Of a stretch of DNA of 64,000 nt, positions 13,901 through 27,300 are shown one piece after another. The stretch lies in the NCBI GenBank assembly GCA_002633005.1, contig NMRA01000230.1, positions 323,271-387,270 of the forward strand. The letters are read 5' to 3'. Below the pieces are notes generated by a model. That model searched no databases. It saw only the letters and a program-made list of their open reading frames with translations, and had not been told where the DNA came from. Position numbers and translations under genes: made by a program. Origin of the DNA: Phoronis australis. Lineage: Eukaryota > Phoronida > Phoronidae. How positions within the stretch are numbered: position 1 is the stretch's first letter; every line of letters begins with the position of its first letter.

Positions 13901-16900
13901 TGACTGAAATTAGCCACTGGGTCGACTAAAAGATTTAACAACTAGGCACATTTACTTCAGGCTTAAGATTAATGACAGTGCAATAGTATCTCGTTTCATT
14001 TTTTGGCTAAAGAAAGGAAAATTTGGCAAGGATTTATGTGCTCTAACCCACTTAAAGTATGTAAATACAAACATTGCTATACTTGGGTAGCACCTTTTTC
14101 CGTAAATACGAGAAAATTTAAAAAAAATTGAGGGTAAATGTCAAACCCAACAAAATGCGAATGTTTCGAGCAGCAACAGTTAAAATGCTAACAGATTAGC
14201 TGAGAAAAAAACCTTTCCCCAGGATAGTTTTAAAGATCAAACACCTGTGGCGTGTTCCAAGTTCAACTTTTCACAGCGTTTCGCACCGAGAGTAAACTCC
14301 ATGTTGAATTCTCAATATCATTGAAAATAAACACGATCTTTTCACGTGGAATAACTAGCTTAAGTCCCTATTTATTTTCATTGAAATAACGTCTCAGTGC
14401 TTGGATATATCATTAGAAAGTGTCGTTGGTCAAAGAGGATGTCGTAATAAAGACAAAAAGAAAGAGAAATATAACATTTGCGAGTAAACAGACAAATACG
14501 CAGAAGATTTATGAAACTTTGTCTGGTCCCTATATGTGATTTTTTCATGCAACCAGGCACTTGAATTTCCCATTAGCAAAGAACAAGTTTTAGAAAATAT
14601 ACTGTCTCATAACTGGTAGTTACTAACTTAATTAATTTTACACATTCTGCGCTATAATGCGTTAACAATGAGCTTAAGTCCAAATTTCTGACTTAAGCTC
14701 TAAGTCACTTTTCATGAAACTATTTTGAGAATTTTCCAAATTCTGCTAGTTTACCACGGAACTAAACTATTCCACGTTGATGTCTTACCTTTGAACCCTG
14801 GCTTACAGTCACAGCGGTATGAACCAATCAGATCCTTGCAATCTTTGGGGGCAGGGCATGGGTTTGACAGACACTCGTCAATGTCCACCTCACAGTTGAC
14901 CCCTGAGTAGCCCAGGTCACAGTCACACCGATAGGCCATGCCAATGTCTGTGCAGTTACCATTGCGACAAGGATTGGACACGCACTCGTTCACCTCCTGG
15001 ACAAAAGGTATTTCACATAACCTATACTTGCCATTACTGGTGCAGGGCTCAAAGCCCGTGTATGAGGGGCCGTGCTAAAACCTCAACTTCTTGTTAGAAA
15101 TTATGCTACAGAACAGGGGGCGGAGCTCCACTAGTTCTGTATGGCCAATGGGCCACGTGCGTAGTGAACTTTGCATCTATTAACAACAAGACTACAAAAC
15201 TGTTAAAGGAAGGCACTAGTTAAATTCATATTCAGTAACCATGCTATGCAATTGTTGCATGAAATAAAATGAAATGAACAATAGCAAACAAGACCACACA
15301 AACGCTTTCAAATTTCAGCTCCTAAGAAAGATCAGGTCATCTATAATAGACAGGCACTAACATCGGCCGAATACTGAAATTTTTGCACTGCAAAACAGGT
15401 CAGACTTATAGGTTAGCAGTTTCCTTGCAGCACAACAGAAGAAGTTAAAAGAAATGCTAAACTATTTCTGATGTTTTGACCCCACCCCTTCTGTCTTACC
15501 CGTTCACAGTAGGGCTGGTCATATCCTGGAAGACAGCTGCATGTGAACGTGCCAAATGTGTCAAAGCACGTGCCATTGTTCTTACAAGGATTGCTGAGGC
15601 ATTCGTTAATATTCACTTCACAGGTGGGTCCCTCGTAACCTAGGTAACAACAATTATTAGTCATCGTCTGGTTGTAGTAGTAGAACACTTGATCTGACCA
15701 CTGAGCCATATTGTCTACTCATGTACACTAAATGTACAGCACTGGAACAGTAACGAGCATGAATATTTGTAATTTTACTGAAGGTAACATAAAAATGGTT
15801 GCTTTCTCCTTTAAATTCATAAACAAAGTTCTCACCTTAAAGTACCATTAAAGCCACGTTTTCTGTCAAAATACAGGATTTGATTTAGGCTACTTATTCT
15901 CATGAAATTGGTCTCAAATTGTTCCTCAGACAAGACAGATGTGATTTCTAACATCGTTATTTCTTCAGACCAACATCACGAAATCTCAGATTTCACAGCG
16001 ACCTGAGATCTCATGAGCTTTACTCGACGAAATACTGGAGTAGCATCAGTTCTTATACATTAAGGAACAAGACAAGACCCGTTTCACAATCTTCGTTAAG
16101 TGCGCTAAACCAGAACGTGTTTTACAGAAAGCCCAGATTCAATGCCGTTTTGAAAGCATGATATTTATTGAAAAACATTAGATCAGTCTGACAAAATCCA
16201 CAATACAAAAACAGAACCCTGACGTACTTTACTGAAGCAAATCCCAGAGTTTAATTCCCGTAAATTATGCGATCTGGACAGAAACTGGTAACATGGCGTC
16301 TGTGGGTTCAAAAACAAAAACTAGGACGAGATCCTAAATTAAGGTTCAAATCTGAGACACCTACCTGTGCCATTACAGTTACAGGTGAAGACCCCTGCCC
16401 CCTGGGAACACGCTCCATTGTTCTTGCAGGGGTTGGACGCACACTCATTTATGTCTTTCTCGCACTGTTCACCCGTGAAACCTGCCAACGAAAAGCAAAA
16501 CATTCACTGGTGATGGTTACATTATCTTTATACACCATTCTCACTCAATATTTCAACAGTTTTCCAGCTTACATTTGTTTTCTGTTTCTTACTTTACCAA
16601 CATCAAGCAGACACACCGAGCAAAAGTTCAACAATTTCAGCAAAAAGTGACGGGTAAAACTATAGCATGGGGCACACATAAAATGTCGGAGCTCAGTCTT
16701 CAGTCACACTATAGCCCACCTCAGAATCAACCCCACTCACCGGTGGCACACTGACACTCGTAGGTTCTTCCTGTGGCATCGGCAGTCTTATTGACACAGG
16801 TCGCATTATTGAAGCATGGTGAGATAGCGCAACCCTGATCCCCTGATAGAGTGAACAAAGTCATGTATGAACACTGCACAGTACAGTAAATACACAGAGT

Positions 16901-19900
16901 GAGGGGTTGGCATGCGGGAGTTTGGTGGTCACAAAAATACAACGCAACCATCAAGTACAATGCAGTACACACGAGACAAATTTATAACACAAACGTGTAA
17001 TTCAAACCCACAGCTACGAAAAAACAGCAGCCACGTAGCGATGATTTCAGAATAACTTGAGCATCAACGAAGAACGCATTTTGGAAGCTCTGCTTCCCTT
17101 TACGTCTCAACATGAAAACACCAGATCCATGCAACACCAGATCCGTGCAACACCAGATCCATGCAACACCAGATCCGTGCAACACCAGATCCGTGCAACA
17201 CCAGATCTGTGCAACACCAGATCCGTGCAATACCAGATCCGTGCAACACCAGATCCGTGCAACACCAGATCCGTGCAACACCAGATCCGTTCAACACTAG
17301 ATTACAACATGAGGAAAACAAGATACAAACACGACAGACATAATGGTACACAAGGGAAAAACAGTACAAGAAGGATGCTCATTCAAAAGTTAACCAACAG
17401 TGAAAACTGAAAAGACATATTTTTTATGCCCTCACACATTTATTCACTATTTATATGTATCATAGCCATTAACCAACTATGCATTACCTTGTCTTACTAC
17501 GGCTATCCTTCTAGAAATTAAGTTTTCCATTTCAAACACATTATGACTAATAACTAGACAGTGTAGACTAGATGAAAACAGCCATGCATTGAGACATCAT
17601 CTTTCAACAGTTAGATCAGGCAAGCAAAGCGAACTACGGGACAGGAAACCATGCAGTAACACTGTCATGGGTGATTAGTGGAAGGCCCACAATAGAAGAC
17701 ACGCACAAATACACACGAGAAATGGATTAATAGGAACGACAGAGGAAAACCAACTGATTAATGCTATCAAAGTGGTTTGTAAAGTCTAACAATACACAGC
17801 TCCATGAAAACAGATTCAAGGTAATGAAAACCATGTCCGCGCGAAGTTTAAGACAATATACGTTCTATACAAGAATAGTTTTTAGTAACTACGATGAAAC
17901 AACAGTGGGATTTCCACTGTCAGGGTTACCTATGAAATCCTCACAGTTGTTTCCGCTATAATCAACGTCACACTGACAAGTGTATCCACTGGCACGCTCC
18001 AGACAGGTGCCTTTGTTCTGACACGGGTGACTGTAACAGCTAGGGGTGGCGCTACCTGGAACACGAGATCACCACTAGTGCAGGGGAGACAATTCATGCA
18101 ATTACAACAACCATTGGTTGACCTGCCGTGTGCCGCTCCGTTACGGTGGTGTAAACGGAAAGTTGGTGGGCGTGTGCAACGAGTCTTAAGCATTTATCAT
18201 AAAAGGAGGATGAGAATTTGTTGGAGATAGTCACTCTGCGTTATACCATCACCAAAGGGTCTAAAAGTTAGGCACGGCAGTTTTATCATGTTAACTTCCT
18301 TTTACTGGAGCTCTAGTGTAGCGTTAGTGTTGTTGTGCATAAGGCTTAGCATGACTTCACCTGTAGGGGCTCTGAAGCATAAAATAAGCAAACTTGGGCT
18401 TTTGCATACAACCACCCAAACAAGAAGAACCGCAACCATGTATCAAAATCTTACTTTAAAGGCATGAAAAATAGAAGACTAAAGGTTAAATAGCTGTTAA
18501 AATTAACTTTTTCTAAACAAACACTCTGACACGCCTTTGCTGTTTTCAGTTACATTTTCTCAAACAAGTGGTTGACCTCTCAGCATTCTGAATGGCCAAC
18601 TCGCTAAAATGTTAATGAACGCAATCAGACTAGAGCCTGGCTTTTATTAGAATCTGGTGTTTTAAGAAAAAAGTTTTACCTCATACCCTTTTCATTTTGG
18701 CTTCAAGCCAAAAATTTTTCTGAATTAATACGCAATCTATTTTCTTAATTCCACACGAACCCCGGAGCAACTTGGTGATTTGAAAAAGTCACACCTTGTG
18801 AAGGCAACAAGATTAACCCTTCATACATCAATGAATATGAATTGTACTTTCTTGGTACTAGTACCAAACATTTAAGGACGCCGAGTGGTTTAAAATGAGA
18901 ATCGGAAATGGAATGATGCTGTGCCTGTACGGAGAGGGGAGGCAACACGAAAGTGAAGCTAAAATGTGGAATTCAACTAAAGCTAGTGTGCATATCTAGA
19001 GACATTAATGTGATCGGTGGCATTTAAGAACTATAGTAAAGATGGGACTACTTGTGCAGTGGGGCTAAGCAACTGAAGGCATGTGAACAAGCGAAGAAAC
19101 TCAACTGCCATGTGCTGAATGTGTTGAAAAATTGACGTTATCTGCTGGCACGACGTCTACATGATTGGGCAATATGCACACAGTCACAGAAAACACCAAA
19201 ATACAGGATTTATAAGACACTTTTGATTAATCCTTTGAGTGTTCTGCCCAAGGCTTACAACACAATAAATGTCATGTCCTAGAACAGATGAAAGATTGTG
19301 CTGATGTTACTACGTAGATTGTAAAGTAATTATAACAGTAATTAATGCCCTTTAAAAAGGTAAAACAAAACCAATTATAATTATTACGAACTTGAGTGTC
19401 AACAGACTAAAGTTTATGCATGTTTATGAACAATATCTGTTAAGCCCTGACTACACACACTTTCCCATTAGGGGAACTTCAGGTTAACAAAGCTTTGTTG
19501 AAGCTTCGCTAACCTTTCCGACTAGACAGCCATATCGAAGTTATCTCAAGATGGCGATTCAGTCATCGAGACACCAAACGACGCAGTCCATTTGTACTCT
19601 CAAATAAATATTGAGTAGTGGGTTCGAGGCTAACTGAAAATTGTTCTCCTGCCCATTTATGAGTGCTTTTGAATATGATCAGTGTCATTCTTCATGAGAT
19701 AGGCTTCTTTTTATTTATTTACCTCCATCTATTGAGAGCGCGTCGGCTACGCTACAATAACAAAGAACACGTTTTGCGAGTCTTGCGTGATCGTATATTG
19801 TTGAAGCGACCTCTACCGACAACTTTGATGCTTTAATCGTTCTTATTAAACCAAACTTTAGGTGAGTACCGAAGATTCTTTTTTAAATTTTGTTCTTTAA

Positions 19901-21303
19901 GCGAAGTTTCACTTGTAATTTAATTATGCGAGCTAACCTTTCCCCACTTACCAAAACTTTGGCAAAAGCGAACTTTAACCTCTAATGGGAAAGCACAGTT
20001 AGATGGTCCTATGACTCCTCACAGGTCGAACAAAATTTGGAAAAAAAGCAGATTTTCTCTATCTGAACGACAGTCATTTAGGAAGTTGTAGGTGAAACCT
20101 CATCAAATTGGGACAAAATATGGCCAAAAGGTGAAATTCTATTTTTTCACAAAAATAAGTAACACCAATTAAACACTGTGACATTATAAAGATATGTACT
20201 ATAGCTGCCCTTACATAATGATTTTGACAAAATGTGGACATTCACACCAATGTCAGAAGTATTTGAAAAATGAAAAAAGAATACTTTTGTTCCAAACTGG
20301 TGAGACTTTAGTTATTGGACTGTGCAGCCAGGGTTTATCCTACCAGTAGGTGCTGAGCTGTCCCAAAAGGTTACACCTTAGCTTAAGTATTCGCTGGTAC
20401 CCTACGTGCCTAGCCAGCACGTAGGTATCGTGCAGTGGCACGTGCATTAGCATTGGTTGATGTAACCTCAGCAGTCATTGGTTAGCTTTACAACACCATG
20501 GAAAAATGGCAGACTGTGAACGATTTTTAGCCTTGTCATACAAGTGGCGTCTCAGCAACTATTTCACTTTTGCAGTGATGTTTAATAGCCGCGTGCTTGA
20601 AGCACAAACATGTAAAATAAACACATATTATGGACGATTTAACCGGTGTGTTATTCATAGTGTATGAATACAGGACAATATCGTAAACAAAAGTCATTGA
20701 CAATAGAAAGATACACTCCGAAAAGGCGCAACCACAGTTTCTAGGATTCACATTTCCCGAACATAAATTTTAAGCACAGATTTGTCTGTACAACAGACCA
20801 CATTTACACTTCAGTCCTTCAGTCATGCCACTAGTTTCTTTGTGTAAAGCGCTGTCTGATGAGAATTGGACTCGCCAATCAGAAACGCCAGGTTACAAAA
20901 ATTTTGCCGAGGAAAATTAAGTGATACCTGCGTGCTGGCTCTGACCACCTAGAGGCACGCAGGGAACCAGCTGATGTTATGAACTATGTACAGTAAAAAT
21001 TCTGGAGTTTGGGATAGTTTTAAAAATCTGTAACAGCCTCTAAAATTTGGGACGCCCATATTCAAGCAAAAAATATTTCTTGATTATGAAGATTGGGATA
21101 TGTGCGACTTTTGTGTTCATCGTATTTCTAAAATTAGTACAGTGCTTTTTGTGTCAACAGAAACTGAAAATAGACTTGGCAGTTTGTTACATTGTTGAAA
21201 ATAGCCAACGATGCAATCACTGCATGAGTTCCCATCAACCGCATTTACACCTGAGACACTTGGTCACAGAGCACTTTAAAAGAAACAGCTGCGCTGGCGC
21301 GAG

Positions 21304-21350
<47 letters not shown>

Positions 21351-24300
21351 ACTTGTGTGTGTGTGTGTGTGTGTGTGCGTGTGTGCGTGCTAGCGAGAGT
21401 GCGTGCATATGACAAGGAGCAAGTTGACACCACGGCAGTTATTTTTATCACTGGTTTGAGAGGTAGAGCAAAATGTACTCGATCAGTTGTTCTAGTTTCA
21501 ACTATAAACATAAACTGGGGCAAGGCAGAAGGATAGTCTCTGTAACGCTTTTGCAATAGCTTGCATATGGGTGACTTGCTAGGGCATTCCATGTGGTTTG
21601 GACTTTCACTATTGTTTATGCAAGTTTGCGCAGATGTTCACTATTGTTTACGCAAGTATGCGCAGACAGTCTTCATGTAAATTACTCATACTGATTCAGC
21701 TTGCGATCTAAAGTCGTGTAAATGTGACTAAAGTGGAGCAAGTTGTACCATGACAGCTTAACGCAACTTAAGTGGAGAAAGTCGCACCGTGACAATTTGC
21801 ACCATGACAACTATTCCCCGTACAAAAACAGTAACATCAAGATGAGTGACCGTAATTCTTGAATTTGGGAAAACCTATATCGACTATTTCTTAAGTACAA
21901 GGTTCGACCTTGAGCAATATGATTGACTTTTCACTGTCCTACATTGGAGAATTTTTACCGTAAGTGATGTCGGATTTTTGACTACAGCGTTGACGATGGC
22001 TCACGCTTAATCTCACCACCTGGTGATCACGACCAAACAACCACATTATACACAAAAATACTAAGAACTTAGGGTAGGATAAAACAGCACGGAGCTACAG
22101 GCTACACATTGATAAGCCTTTGCCTTTTAAAAATCACAAGGCTATGGTGTCAATTCCCTACTGGTGTTGTTAATTTTATTAAGAGACTCAGGGACAATGT
22201 GATGGGTTCTATAGTACAGTATGACTGTAGAGCATTATACAGTATAGTGTAACGTTGTACAGTAATTAAAGTATTGGACAAATTTCATAGTATAGTGCTA
22301 CACTGCACAATAATACACAGTACCCTACCACAATGTACAGTATTGCACAGTACAGCACTACAGTACTTCACTATACAATATTATATAACATTGCACTACA
22401 TTGTGCAATATTACACATTGTACACAATGTTAGGTAGTATAGAACTGTATGTTACAGTACTGTATGCCATAGTACATTTTTCAGTACTGTGTTGTACAGT
22501 CCATTTAGAAAATGTACACATAGGTCAACACAGTACAGTACAGTACAAAATTATGTAGTATTAAACTGTACAGTACTAGGCAGCACAGTACTACAGTGTA
22601 CTAGTAGTCCACAGTTCAAACTGACAGACTTGAATTTTGAAGAGTTAATAGAAACAATGGCTTTCCTAGTACATGTTAGACTAAGTTGCTAGAAGGCTGG
22701 ACTCCTTTGTAGTGCACTGCACACCTTCACATTAACGACTAATAATGATTTGAACTGTTGCTGTATTTTGTATACGTGAATTTATTGGTCACTTCTTGCA
22801 GACCAGCAAATGTCTGAAAACAGCCAAAAAAGTTTGGAGGATTTCTGAAAATGGTTCACATTTTCCAGCATTTAAAATCAGCTAAAAACAGATTAAGTGA
22901 TGTGAGAAGAATAGTCAGTTAAGTTTACTCTGAAATCCTATCAGGTTTACCTCGACGGGATTTTATTGGCAGGTGATTTAAGGCTTAAATAGGAATTTCC
23001 GCACAACCACTTCATAAAAAAACTTAATTAGTCTCATTTCGAGATGGTAAAAAGCCTAGTTAATGAAATAATTGTATATATATATCATTTCGAAACTGGC
23101 ATAAACTATAACATTAAATTGGGAAGGTAAAACAAAATTTCTGACTTACGTTCTCAGTTCATGAAATGGCCTAACGTTCAATTATAATTTCAGTTGCAGA
23201 GAAAACAATCGACTAGACATGGCATAGATACATAAAACAGAGAAATAACAGAAAAACCTTCATTAGTAAAGAAGATTGACCTAAAGTTAGACTTCTTTAC
23301 TTATGAGGGGACAGAAGTGCCAACATTCAAGTAAATTTGTTATTTTACAGGTGCGCTTTGTGAGGAAAGAGATGTGAAATTTTGGTTTACAACAATACAC
23401 GGATTAACAGTTTCAAGACCATTTGCTAAATTAATGCAAATGTCCCAGAAAGATGATGTGGTAAGCTGAATTTCTGGTCAGAAAACTCTTCAAAGTCTAG
23501 TTAATGAATTACGTTTTAAGATCACTTTTTGTCTAAAATAAAAATATATAAGTTAAAATGCTCGTCATGTTTAATGAATTTGAGAGCACTCAATGGAAAG
23601 ATGTCAATTTACCTATGATTGCAGCGAGATGGACGTTCCAGTATAAGAATTTCCTTTGGAGTTTGGCAACACTAAATGCGCAAAGCCGCAACAAATTACA
23701 ACACAAAAAATCGACAACAGTAAAAGTAGTTCTTGACTTTCGGACTTTGTTCCTGGACCATCATTCAAGTCAAACGAGATACAGATAGACTTCGAGTGGT
23801 GGTACAGAAACTACATGTCCGAAAAGTTGAACCCTGAAGAAAGTTTTCCGCAAAAATTGCACAATTCATCGTTAGAAATATTGTCCAAACCTCCATGTTG
23901 GTGCAAATAGACCAAACAGTGAATTACGAACTTCCAAGAGTTGCCCAACTCCTGCTTTCAGAAAACGTAAATTTCAGAAAACCTCATTCTCATCTGGATA
24001 ATGGTCGGATATAACATGCCCAAATTTTGAGAACCAGTTTCTCCACTCAAAAAGGGGCATCAAACTGGTTCTCAAAATACGTCCGCGTCACATCTGACTG
24101 TTGCCCTCACCTGCGTATAGTTTGAGGAAACGAAAACAGGAGAAAAGAAAGCAAAAATGTACAAAAGTACTTCAAATGTGAAGAAAGCATCAACGCAAAT
24201 TTTAAAAAATGTCCTCCGAGTAACAAACGACTTTTGAAGTGCAGTACACTAGAATGAACACATTTTGATTAATTCAAATCTGTGTGAAAAAAATTAATAT

Positions 24301-27300
24301 CGTCGGGACAATAACATACCTGCGCCACCAAGACAACTGCCGGAGCCAGACCCACTGCATCGAGACCAGTCAATGTTCACGTATCGTACTTCATCGTTGA
24401 AGAGTACCTGAGGTCCTTGAAGAATGCAGCCTGTGTAACCTTGTCCAACGTACAGATTACTACCTCCATTCAGTTGTATACTCTGAGTGTAAGTCCTATA
24501 GGTGGCGTTAGATATCAAGACTGAATACTGCAAGACACTACCTTGGTAGACGCGACCAGTTAGAGTACCTAGCCGATTATCTAATTGTACCCTAAACCAA
24601 GTGTCTGAAGCAAGCTTCTCTCCAAATGTGACGCTATCATTAACCCCATTCACTGACCAGGACACCTGGATAGATCCATTGTTCTGTGAAAGTAAAACTA
24701 CCCTGAGCGCGTCTCCGGCAGCACCAGTTTGTTGTAACAGTCCACCACTGTAACAGGTACGGATACTGAACTCTATTTTCCTGCCCGCAGACAGCGTTAG
24801 GTGAGTCCGTAGCTCAGCTAGGGAGCTTCCGTTGAAATACCCTTGGGACTGTGATGAATTGGCCACGTGTAGGAATAAGAGCACCATTAAAACATCTGAA
24901 AAAGAAAACAAATAGGTAACACACACTGGCATAGCCATGACGCACAAGGGAGCATGCTGCTCTGTTCGTTACAAAAACTCAGCACTCAGTCAACAATTTT
25001 GCATTTGGTATCCGTTCACTGAAAAATAAGTATTCTTAGCCATTTTTGTTATTTCTTTTTTAAAGGGTTTCTCCCCTATGTTGCCATTCCAGAATGATTT
25101 CAATTCAAATGCTGTAACCATAGCAAAACTCCTTGATGAATATCATCAAGACCACAAAAGCTACCTCCCCTCGATTCAGTCTCAAAATTTTGCTGGACAA
25201 GGCAAGCTAAGTCCACGGGGATAAAATCTAACTCCTTCATTCAGGCGTATTTTTCAACAATAAATCCCATGAATTTGAACATACCAGGGCACAACAGTTG
25301 TAATTGGTCGTCATGGCAAAAGCAAAGGAATCTGAGAAATGCTGAAACCCACAGCTTAATTTAATGTTTATCCTTCTCAGCTTCTAACACAATGAATGTT
25401 TCACAATACAAACTCAAACTCGGTCCCCTTCAACAAAGTAGCAGATCTCATTTGAAAGAGCTTCAGAGCTATAGCTGAAAAACACTAAATTTCGATAAAC
25501 ATCGATAACCCGAGCATAACATCTTCCATAAGCTGAAGTGGACTGCTGAATACCAATAGCAAGACTTGGGCTATCATAGATAGAACAAGACTTGAGCTAT
25601 CGTAGATATAACAAGACTTGGGCTATCACAGATAGAACAAGACTTGGGCTATCATAGATATAACAAGACTTGGGCTATCACAGATAGAACAAGACTTGGG
25701 CTATCATAGATAGAACAAGACTTGGGCTACGTCCAAGAACATAAGCTGATCAAGGTAGAAAACACCATAAACCTCGTATGTTGTGGGTTCAACAATATCA
25801 CGCCAGTCATCAGAGATATCGCCCATACATTATAAGCTAGCTTTTAACTTGATAGCATCTTGTTGCCTTACTGAAACCCGACTGGCACTGTGTGTTCATT
25901 ACTAACAATGCTTGCCGTTAAACAGCCCAGAACTAGCTAACTGGGGGCAGACTAAGCGCGCGTTCAGTAGATGCGAGAACCTCGCGAAATTGCAAGATCA
26001 CGCAAGACTTCGCGAGATATTGTCGTACTCATACGTAAGTACGTGATCACACAAGCTTCCTTCGCGAGATTCTTGCATCGACCAAACTCAAATCCGCACC
26101 AATGTTACTTTCTTCAGTTAAACTTTAAATCTAAAGGGCCACGAAGACAAAACTTTATTTTTTCGCTATTGTGATAATTTTTCCTAATTCCTTTACGTGT
26201 CCCTAGAGTTGTGTGGTTCTGTTTCACCGCCAGATGTCACTTTGGTCAGTGAACTTGGTGTAACTGGTGAACACACACATTGAAGTCGATCCAGTGTTGT
26301 ACTTTTTTATGAGTTAAGGGCCGTCCACACACAGACTCATCCTGAAACAGTTGTCGCTAGATTTGGGAGGCAGTCTGGAAGTTAAAAAACTAGCGCTAGA
26401 TTTGGGGGGGCAGTCTGGAAGTTAAAAAAGATTTGGGGGCAGTCTGGAAGTTAAAAAAGATTTGGGGGCAGTCTGGAAGTTAAGAAACTAGCGCTAGATT
26501 TGGGGGGCAGCCTGGAAGTTAAAAAACTAGCGCTCCCTTTACTCCACCTTATTATGGTACGGTTTGTTGTTTCTAAGGCATTACTGGTGCCACTTACAAT
26601 AGCTGTGTGGCCACAAATCTGGTGCAAGGCAGAAGCAATCCCCAGCAGCAAGCTAGTGCAGTTACATGCATACGGGTCTTCTTTTTACCGCCCTATTTGC
26701 ATCTTGAGCTTTGTCGTGCGCAGAGCGACAACTTCCGCTTTGCACTAGTTAACCGCTATATGTGATTGGGGCAAGTTGGAATTATTGCACGTTGTCTGTG
26801 TGTGGATGGAAAGTTTGCCAACTGCAACAGTTTTGGTGGGACACAACCAAATGACTTGCCACTGTTAAACCTGCTACAAAGCCAGTCAATCAATCAGGCA
26901 TTTGGAAATTTAATGAGACTGAAATGACCACCATCTGGTGAGACAACAAGTGCTTGAGTTACACAATGAGGGCAGCTTCACATTATGGGAGTGCCACCGT
27001 TTCCTGGTGAGATAATCACATCATGGTGTTTACTCTCATCAATGGACAACACACACATTTGCTAATGGGAGTTAGCTGGAATCCTGGCCGCCTTCAGACA
27101 TGAGACACAAGCCAAGCCAAAAGTAACCAGAGTGCTAAATTGGTCAACAGCAAAAATGACCAGTAATAACTATTATGAGGGCAAAATTCTAATTACAGAA
27201 TGGCTTGGCCACCTAACTAATTTTCCAGTAAATTTTCTGTCTTTCTGGGGCACAAGGGAAAACTACTCTGATGGTGCGTTGGGCTTCCGCCCGGTCGTCA

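Larger units (their letters stand above)
4916..17929 (-). other. Introns between exons 14 and 3 of the LamG/EGF gene
   Basis: Between the EGF exons listed, introns range from about 260 bp to 2.1 kb and are AT-rich. Apart from the 12-bp array (5.7-6.4 kb), the fossil exon copies (13.2-13.4 kb) and the 16-bp array (17.1-17.3 kb), I see no further genes or clear elements in them. Confidence 0.7.
18056..24319 (-). other. Intron between EGF exon 3 and LamG exon 2
   Basis: A 6.3-kb phase-1 intron. It contains two MITE-like elements (19.46 and 20.1 kb), a GT microsatellite (21.3 kb), a TACAGTAC-rich tract (22.2-22.6 kb) and a palindromic element (24.0 kb). No extra exon was recognised. Confidence 0.7.

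Noticed and set aside
17057-17410. ORFs with [11 protein letters not shown]-type repeats on both strands
   Set aside because: By-products of the 16-bp minisatellite; a bona fide EGF intron lies here.
21047-21592. ORFs rich in CVCV or THTH
   Set aside because: Translations of the GT microsatellite.
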